Notes: generated by a model not told the origin, from the letters alone. Shown: positions 17,446 to 26,624, numbered from the stretch's first letter. The stretch is 64,000 nucleotides of DNA from an uncultured Coriobacteriaceae bacterium (GCA_902786015.1 CADAAU010000001.1:124001-188000), one strand, 5' to 3'. Program-made: numbers and translations.

Positions 17446-18927
17446 ATGGCAGTATTCAGTAGCCTATCGGACCGTTTGCAAGACACCTTTGACAAGCTCA
17501 GGGGCAAGGGTCGCCTAACGGAAGACGACATTAACGTCGCGATGCGCGAGATTCGTCTGGCGCTACTCGAGGCCGACGTAAACTTTAAGGTTGTGCGGGC
17601 ATTCGTTGCGCGCTGCAAGGAACAGTGCCTTGAGGCTGAGGTGCTCAGCTCGCTCAATCCTACGCAGAATGTCGTGCGCATAGTGCTCGACGAGCTCGTT
17701 AAGCTGCTGGGCTCAACTGATGCCGAGTTGCAGCTTCCCGCAACGCGCAAACCCAACGTCATCATGCTCGTGGGTCTGCAGGGCTCGGGCAAGACGACGG
17801 CCGCAGCCAAGCTCGCCTACTTGCTCAAGGGACAGGGCCGCAAGCCGTTGCTGGCTGCCTGCGACGTACATCGTCCGGCTGCGGCCGACCAGCTCGAGAC
17901 GCTGGGCAGGGAGGTTGGCGCGCCGGTGTTTCGCGGTGACGGCAAAGATGCCGTAGCCATTGCTCGCGAGGCCGTTGAGCATGTGGCCAAGCTTAGAGGC
18001 TGCGACCTGGTGATCGTGGACACGGCCGGTCGACTGCAGATCGACGAGGTCATGATGCAGGAGGCCGTTGACATTCGCGACGCCGTGAAGCCCGACCAGA
18101 TCCTTATGGTGGTCGACGCTATGACCGGCCAGGACATCGTGAGCGTCGTGAACACGTTCAACGAGCGCATGGACTTCGACGGTGTGATCATGTCGAAGCT
18201 CGACGGCGACGCACGCGGCGGTGGCGCACTTTCGGTGCGTGAGGTCACGGGCAAGCCCATCATGTTCGTGAGCCAAGGCGAGAAGCCCGATTCGCTTGAG
18301 GTGTTCCATCCCGACCGCATGGCGCGTCGCATCTTGGGCATGGGCGACGTCATTGGCATCATCGAGCAAGCCGAGAAACTCTCTGACGAGCAGTCTGTGC
18401 GCGATGCCGAGCGCATGCTCATGGAGGGCTTCACCATGGACGATATGCTCACGCAGCTCAATCAGGTTCGCAAGATGGGCGGTATGCGCAAGCTTGCGGG
18501 CATGATTCCCGGCGTGGATCGCGCCATTGCCCAAAGCGGACGCGAGGTGTCCGACGAGCAGATCATTCCCATCGAGGCGATGATTCGCTCAATGACCAAA
18601 GAAGAGCGTGCGAAGCCGCGCATCATCAACGGACAAAGGCGCAAGCGCATCGCACAGGGCTCTGGCCACTCGGTACAAGAGGTCAACACCCTCATCAAGC
18701 AGTGGGAGCAGATGGACAAGATGATGAGCTCCCTGCGTGGCATGGCCTTGGGTGGTGGCGGCCGTCAGATGGGTCGCGGCATGGCCGACATGATGCGCAA
18801 CATGGGCATGGATCCGGCGGAGGCCAACAAGATCGCGCGTATGGGTGCTGCAGCAGGTGGCGGCAATCGTCAACAACGTCGTGGTCGTCCCAAGAAGAAG
18901 GGCAATCAAAAGAAGCGCCGCCGCTAG
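17446..18927 (+). CDS. ffh: Signal recognition particle protein Ffh (SRP54)
   Basis: 493 residues. NG GTPase domain with GLQGSGKTTAAAKLA (about 109), DTAGRLQIDE (about 191) and SKLDGDARGGGAL (about 249); a methionine-rich M domain (about 300-440: MDDMLTQLNQVRKMGGM, GSGHSVQEVN) that binds signal peptides and 4.5S RNA; and a Gly/Met/Arg-rich tail. Starts three bases after ftsY. The ylxM gene found between them in many Firmicutes is missing. A small AGGTTGT/ACAACCT stem (18926-18947) overlaps the stop. Confidence 0.97.
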   Translation: MAVFSSLSDRLQDTFDKLRGKGRLTEDDINVAMREIRLALLEADVNFKVVRAFVARCKEQCLEAEVLSSLNPTQNVVRIVLDELVKLLGSTDAELQLPATRKPNVIMLVGLQGSGKTTAAAKLAYLLKGQGRKPLLAACDVHRPAAADQLETLGREVGAPVFRGDGKDAVAIAREAVEHVAKLRGCDLVIVDTAGRLQIDEVMMQEAVDIRDAVKPDQILMVVDAMTGQDIVSVVNTFNERMDFDGVIMSKLDGDARGGGALSVREVTGKPIMFVSQGEKPDSLEVFHPDRMARRILGMGDVIGIIEQAEKLSDEQSVRDAERMLMEGFTMDDMLTQLNQVRKMGGMRKLAGMIPGVDRAIAQSGREVSDEQIIPIEAMIRSMTKEERAKPRIINGQRRKRIAQGSGHSVQEVNTLIKQWEQMDKMMSSLRGMALGGGGRQMGRGMADMMRNMGMDPAEANKIARMGAAAGGGNRQQRRGRPKKKGNQKKRRR

Positions 18928-18950
18928 GTTGTGAGTTCTAACAACCTGCA

Positions 18951-19123
18951 GGGACGCAGGGTATGTCCCTCTTACTCGAACAGTCCTACCTGTCCGCATG
19001 GAGGCAGGGTATGTCACTCGTGCTCAAACAGTCCTCGGCTTCGCCTGCGGAACTGCGCCGAGAGACATACCCTGTCTCCATGCTCCCGTTGCGGAACTGC
19101 ACGTGAGGACATACCCTGCGTCC
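18951..19123. repeat. Nested hairpin repeats, copies 2a (outer) and 2b (inner)
   Basis: Outer arms GGACGCAGGGTATGTCC (18952-18968) and GGACATACCCTGCGTCC (19107-19123) pair perfectly over 17 bases. Inside the outer loop sits a second complete copy: arms 18997-19015 and 19064-19082 pair over 19 bases with one G-T wobble. The inner loop 19028-19054 (ACAGTCCTCG...GCGGAACT) is identical over 27 bases to that of the copy at 56551-56577. Outer-loop remnants ACTCGAACAGTCCT and TTGCGGAACTGC flank the inner copy. Confidence 0.9.
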
Positions 19124-19176
19124 TCCCTTTGCTGAGAAAGTATGTTCGGTTGTTTTTTGGCATATGTCTGCTTCTG

Positions 19177-19258
19177 GCAAGGGCGGGATTATGTGGCTGT
19201 GCGAGTTTCGCAGCGCAGCGAGGACTGTCTGAGCACAGGCGCATAACCCCGCCCTTGC
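19177..19258. repeat. Hairpin repeat, copy 3 (opposite orientation)
   Basis: 26-base arms 19177-19202 and 19233-19258 with three mismatches (core GCAAGGGCGGG...CCCGCCCTTGC). The loop read on the reverse strand gives TCAGACAGTCCTCG ... GCGAAACTC, the conserved loop of copy 1, so this copy is inverted. Confidence 0.85.
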
Positions 19259-19303
19259 TCTGACTGCGGAATCCTTACGTGATCAGATTCCAGCAGGGGA
19301 ACT

Positions 19304-20122
19304 CTATTTGAACAGCTCCCACATGGCCACGGCACCGGCGGCGGCAACGTTGAGGGAGTCGACGTTGCGAGCCATGGGGATTATCACGCTCTTGTCGCAG
19401 GCGTTGATGACGGATGTGGTAAGACCCGGACCCTCAGCGCCCAAGAAAAACGCGATTCTCGCATCGTGGCCGAGTTCGTGCCGAACATCTGTCAGCGATA
19501 TGGCGTCATTGCGGAGGGCTAAGGCTAGGCACGAGAATCCCTCTGACTTGAGGATGCCCATCAGCTCGTTTGGCCAGGGTTTGGGAGCAAAGGTCCAGGG
19601 GACACGAAATACGTTGCCCATGGATACGCGTACGGCACGCCTGCAGAGTGGGTCTGCGCATGTGGGTGCCACAATGACGCCGTCGGATCCGAGGGCGGCC
19701 GCATTGCGAAACGTGGCGCCAACGTTCGAGGCGTCTGTCATTCCCTCCAAAACCACCAGCCGCTTGGAGTTGGCAACCAGGTCCCCAATGGAGGGTGGTG
19801 CCGGTCGGCGCATTGCGCACAAGGCCCCTCTTGTTACCCTATATCCTGTGAGTTTCTCGGCCTCGTCTGGTGGCAACACATATATAGGTATTTCTTTGGG
19901 AATGTCCTTGAGTACGTCGTCCATCGTTTGGAGTCTCCGCTCGTCAAGCAAAAAGGCAAGGGGCTCGACACTCTCTTCCAGTGCCACGCGAATCGCCGTT
20001 TGCGATTCGGCAACGAGCATGCTGCGCTTTGGATCGAGCCGGTTTCGCAGCTGGTGATTGGTGAGACCGCAGAACGCATCGAGTCTCGTGTCATTTGCGT
20101 TGGCAACTCGTATGATTGTCAT
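19304..20122 (-). CDS. SpoU/TrmH-family RNA ribose methyltransferase
   Basis: 272 residues from ATG 20122 (AAGGGAC upstream on the reverse strand); an in-frame extension to 20269 lacks a ribosome site. An N-terminal substrate-binding region (about 25-100) precedes the SPOUT knot with all three motifs: DASNVGATFRNAAALG, FFLGAEGPGLT and IPMARNVDSLNVAAAGAVAM. It would 2'-O-methylate a tRNA or 23S rRNA nucleotide; which one cannot be told. Divergent from the L,D-transpeptidase gene. Confidence 0.9.
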   Translation of the reverse strand: MTIIRVANANDTRLDAFCGLTNHQLRNRLDPKRSMLVAESQTAIRVALEESVEPLAFLLDERRLQTMDDVLKDIPKEIPIYVLPPDEAEKLTGYRVTRGALCAMRRPAPPSIGDLVANSKRLVVLEGMTDASNVGATFRNAAALGSDGVIVAPTCADPLCRRAVRVSMGNVFRVPWTFAPKPWPNELMGILKSEGFSCLALALRNDAISLTDVRHELGHDARIAFFLGAEGPGLTTSVINACDKSVIIPMARNVDSLNVAAAGAVAMWELFK

Positions 20123-20231
20123 GAAACAAGTCCCTTTTTTGTAAGAATCCTCGTCATTAGGGTAATATACCGCTTGCACGAAAACACATGACGCTCGCAA
20201 CTGCACAATGATAGCTACGAAGGGTGTGGTC

Positions 20232-22496
20232 ATGTCCACAAACGAACATGAAGCCAATGAAGAGCGCAATTATTCCTACGCTGACCAATCAACCAACAAT
20301 TCGTCCGACGCACTGGATGCCGACCAACTAGACGCTACGGGAGCGATGCCCACGGCGGAGCATGAGCCCGTTGTGATAACGAGTTCCGATACAAATGCTC
20401 AGGCTATGCCGATTGATTCCCCGTTATCGGGAACCCAGGTTGAGGATGTCTTTGCCGATGATGCCATTGTCCAGGCTGAGCCGATGGCGATGTACGAGCC
20501 AATGCCGATGGGCGATACGACGGCCTATGCAGATTCGACGCAGCCCGAAGCCGGGGAGACGGGGACAGATGAGGCATCAGAACAATCCGGTGTCGACGAT
20601 GTCCCCACTAATGAGGGAAAGCATTTTGCCGAGTCGGTCGCCACTTCCGATCAGTCCGTGACGGAACAGTCTGCGGACATTGTTGATCCAGCGAATGAAG
20701 CAGACCTGTCTGCGAACGCATCGCATCAGGCTGATGCGCCTGCGCAGGTCGATGCCTTTGCGACCACGCCTATGCCTGCATCTGCCTTTTGGGGGGAGGG
20801 CGAAGGCATGCCGCAGCCTCCAGTAGAGCCGCAGCCCTCAGCGCAACCGCAGATTCCTACGCAACCTCAGGTCGACGCGCAGCCTCAAGCCTCTGCTCAA
20901 CCGCAGGGGCCTAGCGTTCGCTCCGAGCTGCTAAATCTTCCGAGTTTGGATGAGGACTCCCAAAAGGCTGCTGACACTTCCGCGGCCGATGTTACAGAGG
21001 TGCCTCCCGCCCCAGAGCCTATAAGCAGTGCTCCCGTCGCCGAAGGCGTCGCGCCTGCGGCAAATAAGGTCGGCAGCACCTTCGACAAAGGCGGCACCGG
21101 TCGTCGCGTGCTCGTTATCTTGGGCATTATTTTTGGTGCGCTCCTTATTGTGTACTTGATTGGCGCACTCTTCTTTATGTCGCACTTCATGCCCAACACG
21201 CGGGTCAATGGCGAAGAGGTCTCGGGCATGTCGGTTGACGATTTGGCCGCACATATCACCGAGCGTGGTGCAAGCTTCCAGACGCACATTACCGGTGACG
21301 GCCTCGACTTCCCGATTGCGGCGAGCGACATCGACCTCAAATACGATGGCGCTGCTTACGGTGCGGAGGCTGGCAGCCAGATCGGTCCATGGAAATGGCC
21401 CGTGAGGGTTTGGAAGTCTCACGACTTCACAACGAGTACCGGCATCACCTTCGATGAGCGTAAGGTCGAGGATATTGTGGGTGCTGCCGTGGACGGCCTC
21501 AATGCACATACGCAGCCTCCCACCAACGCAACGATGAGCTTTGACGAGTCTAAGCAAGAGTTCGTAACGGTACCTGACGCTTTGGGCACTATGGTCGACC
21601 GGAGCCATACCATCGAGACGGTCGAGAATGGAATTCGAACGTTGCAGAACGAAATCGTGCTTCAGGAAGCCGATCTTACGCAACCGGTTGTGCGTGTCGA
21701 TGACGAGCGTTTGGCCACAGTAATTGGGGAAGCAAACAAAATCGTGAAGGCAAGCATCCCCATGCACATTGCAGGTCGTGATGCCGGTGCTGTCGATGCG
21801 ACGCTTCTTAAGGATTGGCTCGGTACGAACGAGAACGCCGAGCTCACGGTTGACCTCGAGAAGGTTAAGGCATGGGCTCAGGGTCCGCTGTCAGACCAGT
21901 TCGACTCCGTTGGCAAGGAGCGCAGGTACATGCGCCCCGACGGTAAGCAGGTGAGCGTTGCGGGTGGCGACTATGGTTGGAACCTCGATGGTGAGGCTTT
22001 GGCTAACGTCATTGCCGACAATCTGCGACAGCTTAAGGTCGACCCTATCGATGTGCCCATGAAGGCACAAGCGGCTGAGTGGAACCCTGGCGGTGCGGAT
22101 TGGGGCAAGCGCTACATCGACGTTGACATTGCCGACCAGACCGTGCGCGTTTACGACGAGAACTCTCAGCTCGTGCTCGAGAGCGCGTGCGTGACCGGCA
22201 TTCCTGATCATGCGACTGACGAAGGCGTCTATCAAATCTATGAGCATTCGATGAACGTTACGCTCGTTGGCTTTGACTACAACGGTGATGGCCAGCCCGA
22301 CTATCAGACGCCCGTGACCTACTGGATGCCCTTCAACGGTGGCCAGGGACTGCACGATGCATATTGGCGTGGAGCATTTGGTGGTGACATTTACCTGTAT
22401 GATGGTAGCCATGGATGCGTGAACCTGCCGAGTGACGTTGCAGCCCAGCTCTTTGAGTGGGCACACGAGGGTGACGTGGTGGTCGTGCACTCGTAG
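20232..22496 (+). CDS. Membrane-anchored L,D-transpeptidase (YkuD) with long cytoplasmic N terminus
   Basis: 754 residues from ATG 20232. Residues 1 to about 285 are acidic, Gln/Pro/Ala-rich and disordered-looking, with QPQ-type repeats near 200-235. One membrane helix (about 289-315, VLVILGIIFGALLIVYLIGA) puts the rest outside: two peptidoglycan-binding type-4-like segments (about 320-620) and a YkuD domain (about 625-754) with His708 in GLHDAYW and catalytic Cys729 in SHGCVNLP. It makes 3-3 cross-links in peptidoglycan or anchors ligands to it. The size of the cytoplasmic part suggests intracellular partners or phosphorylation (inference). Confidence 0.9.
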   Translation: MSTNEHEANEERNYSYADQSTNNSSDALDADQLDATGAMPTAEHEPVVITSSDTNAQAMPIDSPLSGTQVEDVFADDAIVQAEPMAMYEPMPMGDTTAYADSTQPEAGETGTDEASEQSGVDDVPTNEGKHFAESVATSDQSVTEQSADIVDPANEADLSANASHQADAPAQVDAFATTPMPASAFWGEGEGMPQPPVEPQPSAQPQIPTQPQVDAQPQASAQPQGPSVRSELLNLPSLDEDSQKAADTSAADVTEVPPAPEPISSAPVAEGVAPAANKVGSTFDKGGTGRRVLVILGIIFGALLIVYLIGALFFMSHFMPNTRVNGEEVSGMSVDDLAAHITERGASFQTHITGDGLDFPIAASDIDLKYDGAAYGAEAGSQIGPWKWPVRVWKSHDFTTSTGITFDERKVEDIVGAAVDGLNAHTQPPTNATMSFDESKQEFVTVPDALGTMVDRSHTIETVENGIRTLQNEIVLQEADLTQPVVRVDDERLATVIGEANKIVKASIPMHIAGRDAGAVDATLLKDWLGTNENAELTVDLEKVKAWAQGPLSDQFDSVGKERRYMRPDGKQVSVAGGDYGWNLDGEALANVIADNLRQLKVDPIDVPMKAQAAEWNPGGADWGKRYIDVDIADQTVRVYDENSQLVLESACVTGIPDHATDEGVYQIYEHSMNVTLVGFDYNGDGQPDYQTPVTYWMPFNGGQGLHDAYWRGAFGGDIYLYDGSHGCVNLPSDVAAQLFEWAHEGDVVVVHS

Positions 22497-22523
22497 CCGC
22501 TAGATTGCAAACGTGAGCAAATG

Positions 22524-22555
22524 GCGGCCTGCTCCCTTGGGGGCAGGCCGCTTTG
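22524..22555 (+). terminator. Rho-independent terminator after the L,D-transpeptidase
   Basis: GCGGCCTGC (22524-22532) and GCAGGCCGC (22543-22551), then CTTTGC. Confidence 0.75.
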
Positions 22556-22575
22556 CATGAAACCACTGTCTTTTG

Positions 22576-22586
22576 GACAACTTGTC
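22576..22586. promoter_or_regulatory. Palindrome upstream of the ECF sigma gene
   Basis: GACAACTTGTC, 60-70 bases before the sigma factor start and followed by an AT-rich stretch. A plausible operator or part of an autoregulated ECF promoter; not proven by sequence alone. Confidence 0.3.
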
Positions 22587-22645
22587 ATACTTTTTTGAAA
22601 GGATATGGGCTTCTCATTCGTGTATAGGGTGTAGGAGGTACGCGA

Positions 22646-23260
22646 ATGGAAGCAGTCATCAACGCCTTAAACCAAAAATCGATTTCCAACTCGGTTGCGA
22701 GGGTCTATTATGGTGCCCCAAGGACAAGTTCAAATTCTGTAGTGCGGGCGAAATCAGGCATGAGGGTACGGGCAGACATAGAGAGCGCGATGGTGGTGCA
22801 CGCCGATACGGTCATGCGTGTGTGTTCCGTCTATCTGCGCGAGCCTGCGGATCGTGAGGATGCCTTCCAAGAGACGTTTTTGCGCTACGCCCGCTATGAG
22901 CGGTCATTCAATGGGGACGAGCACCGCAAGGCATGGCTTATTCGCGTGGCATCCAATGTGTGCAAAGATCAGCTAAAGAGTTCCGCCGCGCGAACCGAGT
23001 CGCTCGACGCCTTGACGGAGGATGGGCTCGCAGTCACGGGAGACGACGGGCAAGAGGGACAGCGCGTACTCGAGCATTCCGAGGTGCTCGACGCGTTGCG
23101 CGGAATCGATCAACGCTATGGTATCGTGCTGTATCTCAAGTATTTCGAGGGCTATACGGCTGCGCAAATTGCAAAGCTTCTGGATATGCCAGAGAACACC
23201 GTCTACACAAACCTGTCACGCGGGAAACAGAGGCTCAAGGGGGTGTTAGGCCATGAGTGA
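22646..23260 (+). CDS. ECF-type RNA polymerase sigma factor
   Basis: 204 residues, GGAGGT before ATG 22646. A ~45-residue N-terminal extension precedes sigma region 2 (about 48-110, DREDAFQETFLRYAR and AWLIRVASNVCKDQLK) and region 4 (about 150-200, YGIVLYLKYFEGYTAAQIAKLL, MPENTVYTNLSRGKQRLK). The next gene overlaps it by eight bases and encodes a membrane protein placed like an anti-sigma factor, so the pair probably senses an envelope signal. Confidence 0.93.
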   Translation: MEAVINALNQKSISNSVARVYYGAPRTSSNSVVRAKSGMRVRADIESAMVVHADTVMRVCSVYLREPADREDAFQETFLRYARYERSFNGDEHRKAWLIRVASNVCKDQLKSSAARTESLDALTEDGLAVTGDDGQEGQRVLEHSEVLDALRGIDQRYGIVLYLKYFEGYTAAQIAKLLDMPENTVYTNLSRGKQRLKGVLGHE

Positions 23261-24254
23261 GAACAACCGGGATTGGGAACTCGATTTCGAGGAGTTCGAT
23301 TGGAGCGTTTCGGATAGGGTCGATTCTGACGACGCTGCACTAGGCGAGCTTTTCTCAACGTTCGATGACGTCCGTGCAAGCGAGAGCCTGCGCGCATCGA
23401 CGCTCAAGGCGGTTTTCGCTGAGGAAGATTTGCAAAAAGACGAGCATGGCGCCAGCAGTGCGAGGCGCGCGAATGGGAAGCGAGGTCGAACCCGCCGAGG
23501 CGACAGACCCATAGCGGCGCGTCTTCGTCGTATCCGCCGAGTTTTGGCGACTGTGTGCGTTGCGCTTATGATCGCAGGAGCTGCTACATGGTTTGTCCCA
23601 CTCACCAGCATTGCCGTAGAACAGGATGACCTTTCGGTGGTGTTTGGCGTCAACGTGTATGGAATGACTGTCTCAACTACGACGCAAGGGGACCTGAGTG
23701 AGCAGGCAGTGGCGCAGGCTGGAGTAACGAACAAGACGTACGAGGACGCAATTTCGCGTGTCCTCGATGCGTATGGAAAGCTGACTCCCAATGGGGTATC
23801 TAGTGCCGCGAATGTAAGCGTACGCGCGCCCATGGGCTTTGGTGGTGATGCCATCCGTCGTGGTGCTGAGCACGTGGCCGATGAGCACGCACCTTCAACA
23901 AATAAGGTTCCGGAGAATCAGGGATCTGCAACGCAAGGCTCAGAACCCGAATCTCCGCAAGGCCAAACTCAGACACCAATGCAAGGCCAAGTGACTCAAC
24001 AGAGCCAGCCAACTGAAGGCTTACCATCTTCTAACGAACAGCTGCTCAATACACAAGCGCCCGCGAGCGACGATGGGGCCCCAGCCTTGCCTCCGTCCGG
24101 ACAGGGCGAGGAGCCCAACGGCGAGGGAGCAATGCACGGACAAGCCGATATGGTGGAGTGGCAGGACATACCCCAACAAGACCTTTCGCTGCAAGGAGCG
24201 CCTCCCGGAGCAGACATGGGCTCTGCGGGCGCTGCAGGAGCTTTTGACCGATAG
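23253..24254 (+). CDS. Probable membrane anti-sigma factor (RsgI-like)
   Basis: 333 residues, translationally coupled to the sigma gene. Residues 1 to about 90 are acidic then basic and cytoplasmic; one membrane segment (about 94-113, VLATVCVALMIAGAATWFV). The outer part begins IAVEQDDLSVVFGVNVYGMTVSTTT, which resembles the RsgI-type domain of Clostridium anti-sigma factors, and ends in about 130 residues rich in Gln, Pro, Gly and Ser that look unstructured. No zinc-binding ZAS motif seen. Gene position makes the anti-sigma role likely; the ligand is unknown. It converges on the next gene with a 12-base gap. Confidence 0.72.
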   Translation: MSENNRDWELDFEEFDWSVSDRVDSDDAALGELFSTFDDVRASESLRASTLKAVFAEEDLQKDEHGASSARRANGKRGRTRRGDRPIAARLRRIRRVLATVCVALMIAGAATWFVPLTSIAVEQDDLSVVFGVNVYGMTVSTTTQGDLSEQAVAQAGVTNKTYEDAISRVLDAYGKLTPNGVSSAANVSVRAPMGFGGDAIRRGAEHVADEHAPSTNKVPENQGSATQGSEPESPQGQTQTPMQGQVTQQSQPTEGLPSSNEQLLNTQAPASDDGAPALPPSGQGEEPNGEGAMHGQADMVEWQDIPQQDLSLQGAPPGADMGSAGAAGAFDR

Positions 24255-24266
24255 GCGCAAGTAGGC

Positions 24267-24797
24267 TTACGGGATGTAGACGATGTCGGTGTTCTTTAAG
24301 GCCGAGGCAATGCGCAGACACGCGGAATAACAGAGGACAGCGCTGTACGCATATGTCAATGCCTCTGGCGATCGGAGAAACACTAGGCACAACAGTGCCG
24401 CGATGACAGTCGTAATGCTCGTAAAGAGCTGCATCCTGTAAGGCGCATGGAGCTTGCGGGCCTCAAGCGCGCGCATGAGGCTCATTCCTCCGTCAAAGAT
24501 AAGGACCGCAGAGAGGAAGAGTGCCAAGTAGATGGGGGAGGACTCCAAAAGTGTCACGGAAAAGAGACCGAGGTCAAGCGCAATGATGCTCACATACAGC
24601 ATCCTCATGCCGCCCACCATGTGTCGTGCCATGGTGATGTAGAAAATCAAGGTGCGCAGACCATACACGATGAGCGAAATGCTCAGGAGAATGATTATCA
24701 AATGGATTCCGATTTGTGGTTCGGCGACGAGGACGAGACCACAAAAGATGATGGCGAGTCCAATCAATATGTTTGCAATACGATAAAGTTTACCCAC
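24267..24797 (-). CDS. Multi-pass membrane protein (DUF308/HdeD-like)
   Basis: 176 residues from GTG 24797, chosen over an ATG 21 bases upstream because AAGGAGG lies six bases before the GTG and nothing precedes the ATG. It overlaps the preceding DUF6765 gene by eight bases. About six membrane helices in pairs (IANILIGLAIIFCGLVLVA; IIILLSISLIVYGL; and others) with few charged loops, as in HdeD-type DUF308 proteins. Function unknown here. Confidence 0.75.
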   Translation of the reverse strand: MGKLYRIANILIGLAIIFCGLVLVAEPQIGIHLIIILLSISLIVYGLRTLIFYITMARHMVGGMRMLYVSIIALDLGLFSVTLLESSPIYLALFLSAVLIFDGGMSLMRALEARKLHAPYRMQLFTSITTVIAALLCLVFLRSPEALTYAYSAVLCYSACLRIASALKNTDIVYIP

Positions 24798-25959
24798 GGC
24801 CAATCCTCCTTGCGGCATCCGAGATCAAAACCAGGTAGTCTTTCATCCCGGCAAAGGCGCCCTCGCGGTATTCGATGGAACGCCCCGCCAAGGGGTTGCC
24901 AGAGGAATAGATTTTGTTTGTGACCATGCCCTTTTGTTCGAGAGCCGCAAGGATAAACTTTCCAAGGAAGGTGTCGTTCTTTTCGTCGGGACTGGCACAG
25001 AGGTATTCTTGCTGGTATTTGTCGAGCGAGAAGTCTTCGAGCGTGCGACCCGTGATGCTGGTGGCCAGCGCATGCCACTCGTCCATTATATCCAACTGTC
25101 GTTTGACCAAGAAGGAGCGAATGCGGTCTTCCCAGGGTGCGACGGTGCTCGTGGCGTAGCGCTCTGTCTCAAATGACTCATGGCTACCATGCAGGAACGA
25201 CAAGGCATACACCATCTGACAAAAGGCCTTATAGTAATCGGACGGATTGTCCTTCAAGATTTCGTGGTACTCTGCCCAGGCGGGAAGGTATTTGTAGCGC
25301 GCAAAACTGTAGTCGGGTAGGTGCCCCGCCCTGCCATGGCCAAGATTCATGACGGTGTTCTCGCTGTTCATGGTAGGGGTGCACGTAAAAATGCCGGTGC
25401 TGAGGTCGTCTCCCGAAAGGCTGTTGCGAAACTTCACGGGCTGCTCGTCGATGGAGCCATCCTCTCGTGTTACGAGCTCCACGACGTTACGACTCATGTT
25501 GTTGATGACGAGCGATGGCGTCCCGGCGAAATAGCGATGTGCCCATGTGTCGGCCAACACGTGTACGGCAAGACCTGCGGCCTGCAGTCCCTTGCCCTTT
25601 GCGAGGCGTACGGTCTCCCTTAGGAGGGGGCCGTTCGTGTCACAGATCAGACGGTATTTGTTACGATACCGTCTCCCTCCCTTGCCGACCTCTCTGTTTA
25701 GGTCGTAGGGCAAAAAATGGAACGACGCCCAAATGCGCGTAATGTCTTGCAGACCGAGTATGTCTGTGCGCGCGTTCGCCATCTCGAAGGCGAGTTGCGT
25801 CGTTGCTGCGGACAGGGGCGCTTTGAGAGCGGCCAGGAAGCTGCGCGAGCAGTGGTCTACGAGTTCGGCGCTGTAGGCAATGGCCATGCTCTCCTCATGA
25901 GAGTATCCTGCCAGACTCGCTGCGCAGTAGGTGCCGTAGTAGTGAAAGTCACGTTGCAT
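24790..25959 (-). CDS. DUF6765-like protein, possible phospholipase C/nuclease fold
   Basis: 389 residues starting MQRDFHYYGTYCAASLAGY. No signal peptide or membrane helix. Histidines and aspartates recur in helical context: FHYYGTY, ELVDHCS, HVLADTWAHRYFAG, LGHGRAGHLPDY. That pattern resembles the metal-binding helical core of zinc-dependent phospholipase C and the uncharacterised DUF6765 family. It lies between two small membrane proteins in one reverse-strand operon (five-base gap upstream, eight-base overlap downstream), suggesting action at the membrane. Enzyme activity is inferred from pattern only. Confidence 0.65.
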   Translation of the reverse strand: MQRDFHYYGTYCAASLAGYSHEESMAIAYSAELVDHCSRSFLAALKAPLSAATTQLAFEMANARTDILGLQDITRIWASFHFLPYDLNREVGKGGRRYRNKYRLICDTNGPLLRETVRLAKGKGLQAAGLAVHVLADTWAHRYFAGTPSLVINNMSRNVVELVTREDGSIDEQPVKFRNSLSGDDLSTGIFTCTPTMNSENTVMNLGHGRAGHLPDYSFARYKYLPAWAEYHEILKDNPSDYYKAFCQMVYALSFLHGSHESFETERYATSTVAPWEDRIRSFLVKRQLDIMDEWHALATSITGRTLEDFSLDKYQQEYLCASPDEKNDTFLGKFILAALEQKGMVTNKIYSSGNPLAGRSIEYREGAFAGMKDYLVLISDAARRIGRG

Positions 25960-25963
25960 GGCG

Positions 25964-26455
25964 TCAGCCCTCCAAGGCAGCGCTCAGACGACGTGCGCGC
26001 AGGCACGAAACGATGAGCTGAAGGTCGGAGAAGGCTGACAAGATGGATATGGTCAAATGGACGATGGTTTCATCAACCGAATACTCTGATTGCGTGGCGA
26101 GGAAGACCTCCACCCCGATGAAAAGCACGTCGAGTACGACAAAGATGCCTGCGAGCACAAGGTAGAAGGAGCCGCGTTCCTCGCCGCGGCTTTCGCGACG
26201 CGCGCAGACGCCAACATAAACCTGTATGAGCATCAGCAAGATCATAAAGACGAGCATGGCGACTATGGACTGCGTGGAGCTAATTACCTGCTCCCAACCA
26301 GTTGACATGCCCTCTTGGAGGGAGGAGGTGGCAAGCATGTTCAAGCCGCCCTCCGCCATCGACCATAGCCCCAAGATCATGGTGCCAGTGCCTGCAATAT
26401 ACAGTGTGTCGCGATGGCGCCTGAGTAGCGCCTTTTGGTCTTCATATGTATCCAT
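25964..26455 (-). CDS. Four-helix membrane protein, function unknown
   Basis: 163 residues. Charged N terminus (MDTYEDQKALLRRHRD), then about four membrane segments (LYIAGTGTMILGLW; SIVAMLVFMILLMLIQVYVGV; FYLVLAGIFVVLDVLFIGVEV; a weaker last one) and a basic C terminus. First gene of the reverse-strand trio with the DUF6765-like and DUF308-like genes. Not recognised as a named family. Confidence 0.7.
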   Translation of the reverse strand: MDTYEDQKALLRRHRDTLYIAGTGTMILGLWSMAEGGLNMLATSSLQEGMSTGWEQVISSTQSIVAMLVFMILLMLIQVYVGVCARRESRGEERGSFYLVLAGIFVVLDVLFIGVEVFLATQSEYSVDETIVHLTISILSAFSDLQLIVSCLRARRLSAALEG

Positions 26456-26624
26456 GAACCTAGTCTAACGCTTCTTTGACGTTCGTGTGCGATAAGGTTC
26501 CGAACCTACAGTTCTTACAGGTCCAACAGGTCAAATGTCGTGCATTTCTTGCGTGAGGGCTTTTCTGTGGAGGACTTTTCCGCTAGCATAGCTTCGTTTG
26601 TGAACCATTGAGTAAGGAGATCGC

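Noticed and set aside
26490-26560. Small palindromes AGGTTCCGAACCT and repeated ACAGGTC before yebC
   Set aside because: Short, single locus, and no promoter could be placed around them.
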